DNA of 64,000 nt from Gemmatimonadetes bacterium 2013_60CM_65_52. Lineage in GTDB: Bacteria; Gemmatimonadota; Gemmatimonadetes; Gemmatimonadales; Gemmatimonadaceae. Every line of letters starts with the position of its first letter. The first letter of the stretch is position 1. Both the position numbers and the translations under genes were made by a program. This document shows, piece after piece, positions 44,984 to 53,493 of the stretch. Below the pieces are notes generated by a model. It worked only from the letters and a program-made list of their open reading frames with translations. It had not been told where the DNA came from and did no database searches. Location: assembly GCA_002215645.1 (NCBI GenBank), contig NGFI01000005.1:178678-242677 (forward strand), given 5' to 3'.

Positions 44984-45357
44984 CCGCCCGGGAAAAGAAG
45001 ACGACGCTGGGCCAGCACCTTATCGCGGGGCTGCGCGAGGCCGTCGCGTACGAGCGCGGGGAGACCACCGGAGTCGAAACGCGCAAAGTGCTTACCGCGC
45101 GGTTTGCCGACGTCGATGGCGTGCCGACCTATTCGCCGGTTCGCATCGTCAGGCTCAGAGAATCGCTCGAGATCTCACAGCCCGTGTTCGCGAGTGTCCT
45201 GAACGTCAGCGCGGACACGGTGCGCTCGTGGGAGCAGGGCAAGCGCCGGCCCGACGGCGCGGCTGTCCGCCTGCTGCAGATCGCGGAGGAGCATCCTACC
45301 TGGCTCGCCGAGAAGGTGCGCCCGCGAGCCCGCAACGCACGGGGCGCGACCGGCTAA
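44980..45357 (+). CDS. higA: XRE-family HigA-like antitoxin
   Basis: A 125-residue antitoxin. The helix-turn-helix (about 55-105) reads IVRLRESLEISQPVFASVLN and SADTVRSWEQGKRRPDGAAV, matching XRE/HigA2 proteins; the N-terminal 45 residues are likely the toxin-neutralising region. Toxin before antitoxin is the HigBA order. By homology the complex represses its own promoter. ychF converges from the other side with 14 bases between stops. Confidence 0.85.
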   Translation: MTAREKKTTLGQHLIAGLREAVAYERGETTGVETRKVLTARFADVDGVPTYSPVRIVRLRESLEISQPVFASVLNVSADTVRSWEQGKRRPDGAAVRLLQIAEEHPTWLAEKVRPRARNARGATG

Positions 45358-45371
45358 CAGGCGGCCACGTA

Positions 45372-46472
45372 TCACACGTTGAACCGGAACAGTAGCACAT
45401 CGCCGTCCTTGACGATGTACTCCTTGCCTTCTTGGCGCATCAACCCCTTGTCCTTTACACCTTTCCAGCCCCCGTTGCGCACGAAGTCGTCGTACGACGC
45501 CGTCTCCGCCTTGATGAAGCCGCGCTCGAAATCGGAGTGAATCACACCGGCCGCCTGCGGCGCTGTATCGCCGCGATGGATCGTCCACGCGCGCACCTCC
45601 TGCTCGCCCGCCGTGAAATAGGTCTGAAGGCCGAGCAGATGATAGCCGGCCTTGATGAGCCGATCGAGTCCTGCGCTCTCCAGGCCTAACGTCCCCAGAA
45701 AATCCTGCCGCTCCTCGGCCGGAAGCTCGGCCAGCTCGCTCTCGATCTTCGCGGAGAAGGGAACGATCTCCGCCAGCTCGCCGCTCGCGACAATGGCGGC
45801 TCGCAAGGCCGCAACGTGCGGCCCCTCATCGCCCGCCAGTTCCGTGTCGGTGACGTTCGCGGCGTACAGGATGGGCTTGGTGGTGAGCAATGACAGCGGC
45901 TTCAGGATCGCGAGCTTTTCCGCGTCGAGCTTCGCCTCCCACAGCCCCTTACCCTCCTTCAGAAACTCGTACGCGCGCTCCAGCACGGGCAGCTCGACGA
46001 CGGACTCCTTGTCGCCGGTCCGCGCCGCGCGACGCACGCGGTCGAGCCGCTTTTCAAGGGTCGAGAGATCGGCAAGCGCGAGCTCGAACTCGATGACCTC
46101 GCGGTCGCGCACGGGATCGACGGAGCCCATGACGTGGAGCACATCGTCATCGTCGAAGCAGCGCACGACGTGCACGATGGCGTCGGTCTCCCGGATGGTC
46201 GCGAGAAACTGATTGCCGAGTCCTTCGCCCTTGCTCGCGCCCTCGACGAGACCGGCGATGTCCACGAACTCCACGGCGGCGGGTACCGTTCGCTGCGGCC
46301 GCACGACGTCGGCGAGCGTTTTCAGCCGGTCATCGGGCACGCTGACGCGGCCGACGTTGGGCTCCTTCGTTGCGAAAGGGTAGTTGGCCGCGAGCACGCC
46401 GGCGCTGGTGAGCGCATTGAAGAGCGTCGACTTTCCGACGTTGGGAAGACCGACGATGCCAAGTCTGAGCAT
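45372..46472 (-). CDS. ychF: Redox-responsive ribosome-binding ATPase YchF
   Basis: A 366-residue Obg-related NTPase that prefers ATP. The G1 motif is GLPNVGKSTLFNAL, with FVDIAGLVEGASKGEGLGNQ as G3. A helical domain spans about 130-200 and a TGS domain (about 280-360) ends in GKEYIVKDGDVLLFRFNV. Normal length. It is last in the prs-rplY-pth-ychF series, the pth-ychF pairing being very widely conserved. The toxin-antitoxin pair converges on it. Confidence 0.95.
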   Translation of the reverse strand: MLRLGIVGLPNVGKSTLFNALTSAGVLAANYPFATKEPNVGRVSVPDDRLKTLADVVRPQRTVPAAVEFVDIAGLVEGASKGEGLGNQFLATIRETDAIVHVVRCFDDDDVLHVMGSVDPVRDREVIEFELALADLSTLEKRLDRVRRAARTGDKESVVELPVLERAYEFLKEGKGLWEAKLDAEKLAILKPLSLLTTKPILYAANVTDTELAGDEGPHVAALRAAIVASGELAEIVPFSAKIESELAELPAEERQDFLGTLGLESAGLDRLIKAGYHLLGLQTYFTAGEQEVRAWTIHRGDTAPQAAGVIHSDFERGFIKAETASYDDFVRNGGWKGVKDKGLMRQEGKEYIVKDGDVLLFRFNV

Positions 46473-46507
46473 TGTATTATCGAAGTGTCAGGACGTGTCC
46501 GGGGCGG

Positions 46508-47101
46508 TCAGGGCGCATGGCCGCGACGTGATTGCACGTCGAGCGCGCCCTTGATTCCATCGCGGACCCACGCGTCCACGGCCTCGGTCATCTCGGGGAA
46601 TAGCGCTCGGATGGTTTCGCCATCGCGTTTGCCGACGGCGCCGAGCACGAAGTCGGTGAGCGGGCCGCCGGGCGGACGATTGGGGTCGCCGACGCCGATC
46701 CGGAGCCGCGCATACTTCTGCGATCCTCCGAGGGCCTGCTGCACGGACTTGAGGCCGTTGTGCCCGGAGGTGCCGCCTTCGCCGCGAATGCGCCAGGTGC
46801 CGACGGGAATGGCGGCTTCGTCCACGAGCACGAGCAGATCGTTGGCAGCGGACCAGAAGGGACGGCGCGCGTACTGCACGAGAGCTCCGCCGGAAAGATT
46901 CATGTACGTCTGCGGCTTCACGATGCGCACCACTTCCTTCACGCCGGGCACGTGCCCGCTGAGGACGCGGGCCTGGCCGTCGCGCTTCCAGCCGTCCAGC
47001 CCCCAATGGCCGGCGAGATGATCCGCCAGCCACCAGCCGACGTTGTGGCGGGTGTGCTCGTACTCCTTGCCCGGATTGCCGAGGGCGAGAATCACCTTCA
47101 T
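46508..47101 (-). CDS. pth: Peptidyl-tRNA hydrolase
   Basis: A 197-residue Pth that frees tRNA from dropped-off peptides. Landmarks are LALGNPGKEYEHTRHNVGWW (with the catalytic His in TRHN), PQTYMNLSG and the strictly conserved GTSGHNGLKSV, then ARLRIGVGDP. ATG 47101 starts exactly at the family N-terminus (MKVILALGNPG); a longer open frame to 47296 has no homology. It lies 35 bases before ychF and 86 bases after rplY, with a GC hairpin in that gap. Confidence 0.95.
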   Translation of the reverse strand: MKVILALGNPGKEYEHTRHNVGWWLADHLAGHWGLDGWKRDGQARVLSGHVPGVKEVVRIVKPQTYMNLSGGALVQYARRPFWSAANDLLVLVDEAAIPVGTWRIRGEGGTSGHNGLKSVQQALGGSQKYARLRIGVGDPNRPPGGPLTDFVLGAVGKRDGETIRALFPEMTEAVDAWVRDGIKGALDVQSRRGHAP

Positions 47102-47128
47102 CGGTGTCGTGTCGTCTGCAGACGGCGA

Positions 47129-47155
47129 CGGCTCCGCCCCTGGGGGACGGAGCCG
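47129..47155 (-). terminator. GC hairpin between rplY and pth
   Basis: An 8-bp stem (47129-47136 with 47148-47155) continues with four G-C pairs around a one-base bulge and a two-base loop. It lies 33 bases past the rplY stop. No T-run follows, so attenuation or processing is as likely as termination. Confidence 0.45.
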
Positions 47156-47187
47156 CCGGATCAATGCGTCGAAGAGAGCGTGAATGA

Positions 47188-47829
47188 TTACTTCGGTTCC
47201 TCTTCTTCCTTCGGCTTCCGAATGAGCTCCGGCTCTGCGGCTCCGGGCTCCTCGACCACGGCCTCGACCACGGCGCGCGGGGCGACGCAGGCGCAAATCG
47301 TCGCGTCCTGATCCGTGAGCACTTCAGTGCCTTCCGGCAGCTTGAGGTCGCGGACGTGCAACGAGTGGCCCATGGCGAGATTGCTCACGTCCACATCGAC
47401 GTGATTCGGGATGTCCGCCGGATCCACGAGAATCTCGATGCTGTGCACGATCTGCTCGAGCAGGGCACCGCTGTTCCGCACGCCTTCGGGGACACCGACG
47501 AACACGAGGGGCACGTTGACGGAGACCTTCTCGCCCGCAACGAGCTCCTGGAAGTCGATGTGCAGAACCTGCTTCCGGAATGGATGCCGCTGGATCTCGC
47601 GAATGAGTGTGTTGCTGACCGCACCGCCGATGGAGAGCTCGACCACCGTGCTGCCGGCGGCGATGGTGCCGAGGAGACGATCGAGCTCGCGCGCCACCAC
47701 GGAGAGGCTCTGCGCCTCCCGTGCGTGTCCATAGATGACGCCGGGAACGCGGCCTTCCGCGCGGAGCTTGCGCGCGTTGCCCTTGCCGCGGTCGGAGCGC
47801 GTTTCCGCGCTGAGAGATGCCTTAGCCAT
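47188..47829 (-). CDS. rplY: Ribosomal protein L25, CTC form
   Basis: A 213-residue two-domain L25 (CTC/TL5 type), which binds 5S rRNA. The N-terminal domain shows KLRAEGRVPGVIYGH and IQRHPFRKQVLHIDFQEL, and the C-terminal domain about 95-190 ends with a disordered KPKEEEEPK tail. It is longer than E. coli L25 by this second domain, as in Thermus and Bacillus, where the protein is also a general stress protein. It belongs to the prs-rplY-pth-ychF series. Confidence 0.95.
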   Translation of the reverse strand: MAKASLSAETRSDRGKGNARKLRAEGRVPGVIYGHAREAQSLSVVARELDRLLGTIAAGSTVVELSIGGAVSNTLIREIQRHPFRKQVLHIDFQELVAGEKVSVNVPLVFVGVPEGVRNSGALLEQIVHSIEILVDPADIPNHVDVDVSNLAMGHSLHVRDLKLPEGTEVLTDQDATICACVAPRAVVEAVVEEPGAAEPELIRKPKEEEEPK

Positions 47830-47968
47830 GTGTGACGTGTCCTGATGATGCGTTCATCGTTTGCAGCGAGCCGCGATGCCGGTGCTACTCTCAGGCGGCT
47901 GCGTCCGCCCTACCATGCCGGTGCCCCGGACTACAACAGGGCGCCACCGCGGATTTACGACTCGGGGT

Positions 47969-48922
47969 TCACTCGAAGAGCGAGCTCACCGACTGTTCGG
48001 CGTGCGTGTACCGAATTGCCTTGCTCAACAACTCCCCAACGGACAGGATGGTCAGTTTGTCGAAGCGCCGCTCCGGCGGAAGCTGAATCGTGTCCGTCAC
48101 TGCCACTTCCGTAATCGGCGAATCCACCAGCCGCTGGACCGCGGGGCCGCTCAACAGCGCGTGCGTGGCGCAGGCATAGATGGAGCGCGCGCCAAGTCCC
48201 TTGAGCGCGAGCGCCGCCTCGCTGATGGTTCCCGCCGTATCGATCATGTCGTCCGCGAGGATGCAATCGCGACCCTCCACCTCGCCGACCACGTTCACCA
48301 CTTCACTCACGTTCGCGCGGGGGCGCCGCTTGTCGATGATCGCGAGCGATGCATCGAGCCGCTTGGCGAACCCTCGCGCCATCTTGGCCGACCCGACGTC
48401 GGGCGCCACGATGACCGTGTCCTTCAGCTCCTTCTTGCGAAAGTGCGCCGTGAGCACCGGCATCGCGTAGAGGTGATCGACGGGAATGTCGAAGAACCCC
48501 TGCAGCTGATGCTGGTGGAAGTCGATACCCAGCACACGATCGGCTCCAGCAACCGCAATCATGTTGGCCATCAGCTTGGCGCCGATGGCGACGCGCGGCT
48601 GATCCTTGCGATCCTGCCGTGCGTACCCATAGTAGGGCATCACGACCGTGACCCGCGCCGCGCTGGCCCGCCGCGCCGCATCCACCAGGAGCATGAGCTC
48701 CATGATGTTCTCGGCCGGCGGATTGGTGCTCTGCACGATGAAGACGTCGTTGCCGCGGACATTTTCATCGATGCGCACGAAGATCTCGCCGTCGGCGAAC
48801 CGCGTACACGTCAGCTTGCAGAGATCGACGCCAAGATTCCTGCCGATCTCCTCTGCCAGCGGCCGGTTGGCCATCCCGGACAACAGCTTGAATCCGTGCG
48901 CGGGTACGGCGAGCCCGTCCAT
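47969..48922 (-). CDS. prs: Ribose-phosphate pyrophosphokinase (PRPP synthase)
   Basis: A 317-residue class I PRPP synthase, making PRPP from ribose 5-phosphate and ATP for nucleotide, His and Trp synthesis. ADGEIFVRIDENVRG, PYYGYARQDRKDQPR with the flexible loop, DFHQHQLQGFF, and the PRPP-binding DDMIDTAGTISEAALAL are all present. Normal length. The tRNA-Gln gene lies 50 bases upstream on the same strand, and the start is near the end of a conserved housekeeping series. Confidence 0.95.
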   Translation of the reverse strand: MDGLAVPAHGFKLLSGMANRPLAEEIGRNLGVDLCKLTCTRFADGEIFVRIDENVRGNDVFIVQSTNPPAENIMELMLLVDAARRASAARVTVVMPYYGYARQDRKDQPRVAIGAKLMANMIAVAGADRVLGIDFHQHQLQGFFDIPVDHLYAMPVLTAHFRKKELKDTVIVAPDVGSAKMARGFAKRLDASLAIIDKRRPRANVSEVVNVVGEVEGRDCILADDMIDTAGTISEAALALKGLGARSIYACATHALLSGPAVQRLVDSPITEVAVTDTIQLPPERRFDKLTILSVGELLSKAIRYTHAEQSVSSLFE

Positions 48923-48972
48923 GCAGAGCCTTTAAAGATAGAGAGTTCCAGGAGACCGGTCAACGAGGCCAG

Positions 48973-49043
48973 TTGCCCCTCTTGGATTCGAACCAAGATT
49001 CGTGGCTCCAAAGGCCACTGTCCTGCCATTGGACGAAGGGGCA
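48973..49043 (-). tRNA. tRNA-Gln (anticodon TTG)
   Basis: The minus strand folds into a clean cloverleaf. The 7-bp acceptor stem is TGCCCCT with AGGGGCA, the 4-bp D stem GTCC/GGAC, the anticodon stem GTGGC/GCCAC around loop CTTTGGA, giving anticodon TTG for CAA glutamine codons. The T stem is CTTGG/CCAAG with loop TTCGAAT. Discriminator A follows without an encoded CCA. It sits between ispE and prs, a place where tRNA-Gln genes are found in other bacteria. Confidence 0.95.
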
Positions 49044-49097
49044 GTTCCGCATGAGACGGCCGTGGCCGACCGGGCGCGACCGACACAGCCAATCAAC

Positions 49098-50045
49098 CTA
49101 CTCGATGGGCTTCACCGGCTCAACTCGGGTGAGCGTTCGCGTGGCCATCCCGCGAAAGCCGGCCAGCGTACCGTCGGGCGGGCGCCACCTGAGTGGTCCG
49201 CCTGACGCCGTGCCAATGACAAATAGCGTCGAGCCGGAACCGCTCATCCGGGCGACCTGACAATTCGGCGTGCCACGCAGGTAGGCCAGCGCCTCGGCGA
49301 TGACGGGATGCCGTGTCGCCACCACCGCCTCGAGGTCGTTGGTCGCGAAGCCGGCGAATACGTCCCACTCCTGAAGTGACCGGTCATCAAACACGTGCGA
49401 TTGGGATGATTCGGACTCACCAGCGTGGCGCTCATCGAGCCATGCGTACGCGTCCCCCGTGTTGACGCCAAATGGAGGGACGACGAGCAGTACCCGTCTC
49501 CGCGGCGGCGGTTTGAGCGGCAGCATGCGCTCTCCATGTCCCCAGGCGAGGGCGTAGGCGTGCCCGCCGGTGAGAAAGGGCACGTCGGCACCAAGTGGAG
49601 TGGCGAGCTCGAGGCACCCGGCGAGGCCGATGGGAGAGGGGTTCATCGCATCGAGGGCGCGAAGCACTGCGCCGGCATCCGCGCTGCCGCCGCCGAGTCC
49701 TCCGCCGATGGGAATGTGCTTCTCGACGGCGATGGCGAACCCACCCGTGAGACCCGTCGCCGCGCAGTAGGACTCGGCGGCGCGCCAGGCGAGATTCCGT
49801 TCGGCGGGGCCCAGCGCCGCAAGATCGACATCTCCGGTGACGTCGAGCGAGCGTGAGCCATCAGTTCGCGCAACGCGCACCACGTCGCTCAGCCCGACGC
49901 GAAGAAAGAGCGTCTCGATCTGGTGATAACCGTTCGACTCGCGCGCGAGCACGCGAAGGTGAAGGTTGATCTTTGCGTTCGCCGCGACTTCGACGATGCG
50001 CGGCGAAGGGTGCGCCGCGTCCGACGACGCGAGCGGATCGGTCAT
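49098..50045 (-). CDS. ispE: 4-diphosphocytidyl-2-C-methyl-D-erythritol kinase
   Basis: A 315-residue GHMP-family kinase of the MEP isoprenoid pathway, phosphorylating CDP-ME. The N-terminal AKINLHLRVLARESNGYHQIETLF is typical of IspE, the ATP motif is PIGGGLGGGSADAG, and the C-terminal motif RMSGSGSTLFV. ATG 50045 overlaps the previous stop (ATGA); the larger frame to 50393 has no support. The gene precedes tRNA-Gln and prs, an order common in other bacteria. It implies the MEP route for isoprenoid precursors. Confidence 0.94.
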   Translation of the reverse strand: MTDPLASSDAAHPSPRIVEVAANAKINLHLRVLARESNGYHQIETLFLRVGLSDVVRVARTDGSRSLDVTGDVDLAALGPAERNLAWRAAESYCAATGLTGGFAIAVEKHIPIGGGLGGGSADAGAVLRALDAMNPSPIGLAGCLELATPLGADVPFLTGGHAYALAWGHGERMLPLKPPPRRRVLLVVPPFGVNTGDAYAWLDERHAGESESSQSHVFDDRSLQEWDVFAGFATNDLEAVVATRHPVIAEALAYLRGTPNCQVARMSGSGSTLFVIGTASGGPLRWRPPDGTLAGFRGMATRTLTRVEPVKPIE

Positions 50046-51070
50046 TCGCCGCTGCCGGACTCGGAGGCTCGTTCCGCCGTGTCGAGCTCTGTGAGCGTGA
50101 GCCCGGTGCGCAGGAAGTACCACGCGCCAATGAGCGTGATGGGCAGATACGACAGGAAGTGAAAGCCGATGGCCCACGTCGCGGCGGCATCGGCCTTCAC
50201 CCCGTACAGGCCCAGCCCCGCCTTGCCGAAGAACTCGAACACGCCGAAGAAGCCCGGTGCCTGTGGCGCGGCGACACCGATGGCGATGAGTCCCTGAAGG
50301 AAGAGCGCGGCACTGTAGGGGGCATCGATGCGCACGGCCTTGAACGCGATCCAGAACGCCAGCGCGTTCACGAGCCAGTGCGCGAGCGTCCAACCGAACA
50401 CGGACGCGAAACGGCTCGGCGTGCGCAGCACGCTCAGCCCCTGCGTGAGCGAGACGAGCGCCATCCGGCCGCGCTCCTCGAGACGAGGCGCGATCCGCCG
50501 TACCACGAGCTCGAACAGCGTGATCACGTGCACGGGAAAGAGCACGAGGACGTACATCCCGACCATGACGACCCCGATGAACAGCAGGCCGCCCAGCGCG
50601 ATGCTCGACATCGAGCGGCCGAACACTTGCGCGCCTGGAGGAAATGCGGGATCGAGCATGGCGCCGAACATCAGCACGAACACGACGACCGCGTCGAAGA
50701 GCCGATCCACGGCGAGTGAGGCGAAGGCAGCGGGAAAAGGGACGGCGGCGGTGGAGCGCGAGAGCAGGAACGCGCGCGCCAGCTCACCCGCCCGCGCCGG
50801 CGTGACGTTGTTGAGCATCATGCCCATGGCGGTGGGCCGCCAGAGCGTATCGAATGGAAGGTTCGGCGCGATGGGATCGAGAATGGGCCGCCAGCGCCGC
50901 GCGCGCAGGGGAAAGATCAGCGTCGCCGTGGCGGCCGACAGGATGAGCAGCCAGACATTCGCCCCGCGGACATTCTCGATGACCTTGTCCAGGGGCACGT
51001 TCCGGAACGCGAGAAAGAGGAATCCCGCGCTCAGAATGATGCCGAGTGCGCCGCGCAGCCCGAATTTCAT
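50042..51070 (-). CDS. Lysylphosphatidylglycerol synthase-like/UPF0104 membrane protein
   Basis: A 342-residue integral membrane protein with about eight helices. It starts at GALGIILSAGFLFLAF and includes the family's VTPARAGELARAFLLSR and AVDRLFDAVVVFVLMF motifs, and APQAPGFFGVFEFFGKAGL. This transmembrane domain belongs to LPG_synthase_TM (flippase part of MprF); no aminoacyl-transferase domain is fused, so lipid flipping or glycolipid-type roles are likelier than aminoacylation. The end overlaps ispE by four bases; the preceding gene ends five bases upstream. Confidence 0.85.
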   Translation of the reverse strand: MKFGLRGALGIILSAGFLFLAFRNVPLDKVIENVRGANVWLLILSAATATLIFPLRARRWRPILDPIAPNLPFDTLWRPTAMGMMLNNVTPARAGELARAFLLSRSTAAVPFPAAFASLAVDRLFDAVVVFVLMFGAMLDPAFPPGAQVFGRSMSSIALGGLLFIGVVMVGMYVLVLFPVHVITLFELVVRRIAPRLEERGRMALVSLTQGLSVLRTPSRFASVFGWTLAHWLVNALAFWIAFKAVRIDAPYSAALFLQGLIAIGVAAPQAPGFFGVFEFFGKAGLGLYGVKADAAATWAIGFHFLSYLPITLIGAWYFLRTGLTLTELDTAERASESGSGE

Positions 51071-51075
51071 GTGTG

Positions 51076-52638
51076 CTAGTCCGTGAGCGCGAGATCGAGA
51101 AGATCGAACAGCTCACCGAGGGAGGCGATGTCGGCCGTCCCGCCGGCCCTCCGGAGGTCCTCACGGATCTCGCGACAGCGCTGGATGGCGGACCGGCCGC
51201 GATAGAGCAGGACGTCGATCGGCACGGGCGGCTGCTCGGCGATCTGGACGGGCGTGCTGAGGGGCGTGACGCGCAGCGCACCCAGCGACGCGATGCTGGA
51301 ATCGAGCAATTCTGCTCTTCGCGCGGCGGGTGATCCGGCGCGTGTGGCAGCCGAGGCCATGATGGATGCCGCCGACTCGTCCCTGTGCTGCGGCTCGGCC
51401 ATTGGCGGTGCGATGGCGGACACCGCGGCCGGCGTCATCGCCGGCGTGCGCAGCGCGACCGACCGGCGTAACCGTTCGCCAAGCGAGACGTCAGTTCCCG
51501 GTTGGGTCAGGGCGGCCGCGACGTCGTCCAGCGCCCTGAGCGCCGTCGCGTCGAGCTGCTGTGCGTCGGCGGTGCGACCCTCGACGAACGCGGCGATCTC
51601 GCGCTCGCGGAAGCTCTCGGCGAGCTGGCGGAGGGCGCGCAGTGCGCCGCGCAGCTCGCGACGTACGCGCTCCCGCGCGAGATCGTCGCTTGCCGCGCGC
51701 GCGTCCGCGATGACGCGCCGCAGGTTCTCCGCCTGGCTCACTGCCTCCAGTCGGAAGCGCTCAGTCGGGCTGGTTGGCGGGTTACTGGCTGCCTGCACGA
51801 GACCCGGCTGGCCGTCCTGGAAGAAGAGATCCTCGATGGGGACGACGCGCTCGACGCCGTCGACGCCCTGCTGCATTGCGTCGAGTGCGGACGCGAAGCG
51901 GGCCACGTCGGCCGCCGGAGCACCGGCGTTGGTACCCTCGCGGATGCCTCGGGCCACGGCCCGGAGCACGGTGGCCGCGGCCTGAAGCACGGCGATGCGT
52001 TCGGGGCTGAGGACGGACTCACCCAGCTCGAGCGACTGCGCCGCGTGCTCCGCCGCCTCGAGAACATCGGGAAGACCGGCGTAATCCTTTACGCTGGCGA
52101 TGCCGCGGAGGGCGCGCATGCGTCGCAGGACGTTGGATGCGGATTCCCTGTCGCCGGGGCGTGTAGCGAGCAGCTCCAGTCCGGCGCCGATGTTGGCGGC
52201 TTCCGTCGCCAGAAAGACGTCGTGCCCCTGCGTGTTCGTAATGCCGTGTGGCGTCGGTGCGCGCAGTGGCGCAAGCGCTGTCAGCTCGGCGGTGCGCGCC
52301 GACGCTCGGGCGTCGTCCGCCGCGGTCCAGGACCGGGCGTCGCGAAGCAGGATCTTCAAGTCGTCGATGGCCGCGACGACGGCGCCGCGCAACGCCACGT
52401 CCCAGGCCAACGTTCCGTCTCGGAGCGCGCGTCCGACGCGCTCGAGGCCAGCGGCCACCTCGGCGAACGACGGAAGTTTTGCCATCGTCGCACTGCCGCG
52501 AAGCGCTCGGGCAGCGCGCTGCATGACCTCCGCGTCCGGCGCGCCGGAGCCGACGACCAGAGCGTCGAGCTGCTCGATGTACTCGCCCCCCTCGAGCACG
52601 AAGAAGTCCAGAAACCCGGCCGGAGTGGGGTGCGTCAT
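51076..52638 (-). CDS. Protein with repeated Hpt-like helical bundles lacking the phospho-histidine
   Basis: A 520-residue soluble, mostly helical protein. Residues 1-100 look like a histidine phosphotransfer (Hpt) domain: QRAARALRGSATMAKLPSF matches the family's AHTLKGSA pattern, but Arg44 occupies the histidine place. A second copy near 140-235 has MRALRGIASVKDYAGL with Arg175 in the same place, and a third degenerate bundle (about 295-380) has ELRGALRALRQLAESF. No kinase or CheW domain is visible. I infer a scaffold derived from CheA/Hpt modules. Related Hpt proteins with CheW domains exist, but no chemotaxis genes are in view. Confidence 0.7.
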   Translation of the reverse strand: MTHPTPAGFLDFFVLEGGEYIEQLDALVVGSGAPDAEVMQRAARALRGSATMAKLPSFAEVAAGLERVGRALRDGTLAWDVALRGAVVAAIDDLKILLRDARSWTAADDARASARTAELTALAPLRAPTPHGITNTQGHDVFLATEAANIGAGLELLATRPGDRESASNVLRRMRALRGIASVKDYAGLPDVLEAAEHAAQSLELGESVLSPERIAVLQAAATVLRAVARGIREGTNAGAPAADVARFASALDAMQQGVDGVERVVPIEDLFFQDGQPGLVQAASNPPTSPTERFRLEAVSQAENLRRVIADARAASDDLARERVRRELRGALRALRQLAESFREREIAAFVEGRTADAQQLDATALRALDDVAAALTQPGTDVSLGERLRRSVALRTPAMTPAAVSAIAPPMAEPQHRDESAASIMASAATRAGSPAARRAELLDSSIASLGALRVTPLSTPVQIAEQPPVPIDVLLYRGRSAIQRCREIREDLRRAGGTADIASLGELFDLLDLALTD

Positions 52639-52680
52639 GGCTGTTCCGGGCTGGTGTGCGCGCGCATCAGTCGCTCCAAG

Positions 52681-53412
52681 TTAGAGCGCGGCTCTCGCTC
52701 CGTCCATTGCGGCGCGCAGCTCGCGCACGGCGCGCTCGAGGCCCACGAACACGGCGCGCGAGACGACGTGGTGCCCGATGTTCAGCTCCTCGATTTCCGG
52801 AATGGCGGCCACGGCGCCCACGTTGTCCGTGGTGAGGCCATGACCGGCGTGCACGGCAAGCCCCAGTGACCTGCCCAGGGCGGCGTTGCTTCGCAGCGCA
52901 TCCAGCGTCGAGGGGTCCGCGGGCGCGTGCGCGTAGCGACCCGTGTGGAATTCAACGGCGTCGGCACCCAGATCGCGCGAGCGGGTAGTACTCTCGCGGG
53001 TGGCGTCGATGAAGAGGCTGGTGCGGATGCCGGCGACGCGCAGGCGGCGGATGTTGGCCGCCAGGGTGGTCGGGTCGGCCGATACGTCGAGACCGCCTTC
53101 CGTAGTGACTTCCTCGCGTCGTTCCGGCACGAGGGTGACCTGATGCGGACGCAGCCGCTCGGCCAGCGCGATCATCTCGGCCGTGCCGGCGATCTCGAGG
53201 TTGAAGACGGTCGTGACACGCGCAACGACGGCGAGGATGTCCGAATCCTGCATGTGACGCCGGTCCTCTCGCAGATGTGCGGTAATACCGTCCGCGCCCG
53301 CTTGCTCGCAGAGTGGCACGGCATCGGCAGGAACGGGCTCGTGGCCGCGCCGTGCCTGCCTGATGGTGGCGACGTGGTCGATGTTGATGTAGAGCCGTTG
53401 CCGCGGAGTCAT
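52681..53412 (-). CDS. pdxJ: Pyridoxine 5'-phosphate synthase
   Basis: A 243-residue PdxJ, condensing 3-amino-2-oxopropyl phosphate with deoxyxylulose 5-phosphate to make pyridoxine 5'-phosphate. The barrel landmarks are RLYINIDHVATIRQARRG, GADGITAHLREDRRHMQD, NLEIAGTAEM, TLVPERREEVTTEGGLDV and the late AVHAGHGLTTDNV. ATG 53412 begins at the family N-terminus. It is divergent from a small lipoprotein with 81 bases between starts. It needs DXP synthase elsewhere and fits the MEP pathway seen through ispE. Confidence 0.95.
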   Translation of the reverse strand: MTPRQRLYINIDHVATIRQARRGHEPVPADAVPLCEQAGADGITAHLREDRRHMQDSDILAVVARVTTVFNLEIAGTAEMIALAERLRPHQVTLVPERREEVTTEGGLDVSADPTTLAANIRRLRVAGIRTSLFIDATRESTTRSRDLGADAVEFHTGRYAHAPADPSTLDALRSNAALGRSLGLAVHAGHGLTTDNVGAVAAIPEIEELNIGHHVVSRAVFVGLERAVRELRAAMDGARAAL

Positions 53413-53493
53413 CGGGAGAAGGAGACGTGCTGGATCAGTTGCCCCGTAAAGGCGGGGCGGGTTAGCTTCGCACCACGCCCAAGGAGATGACGA

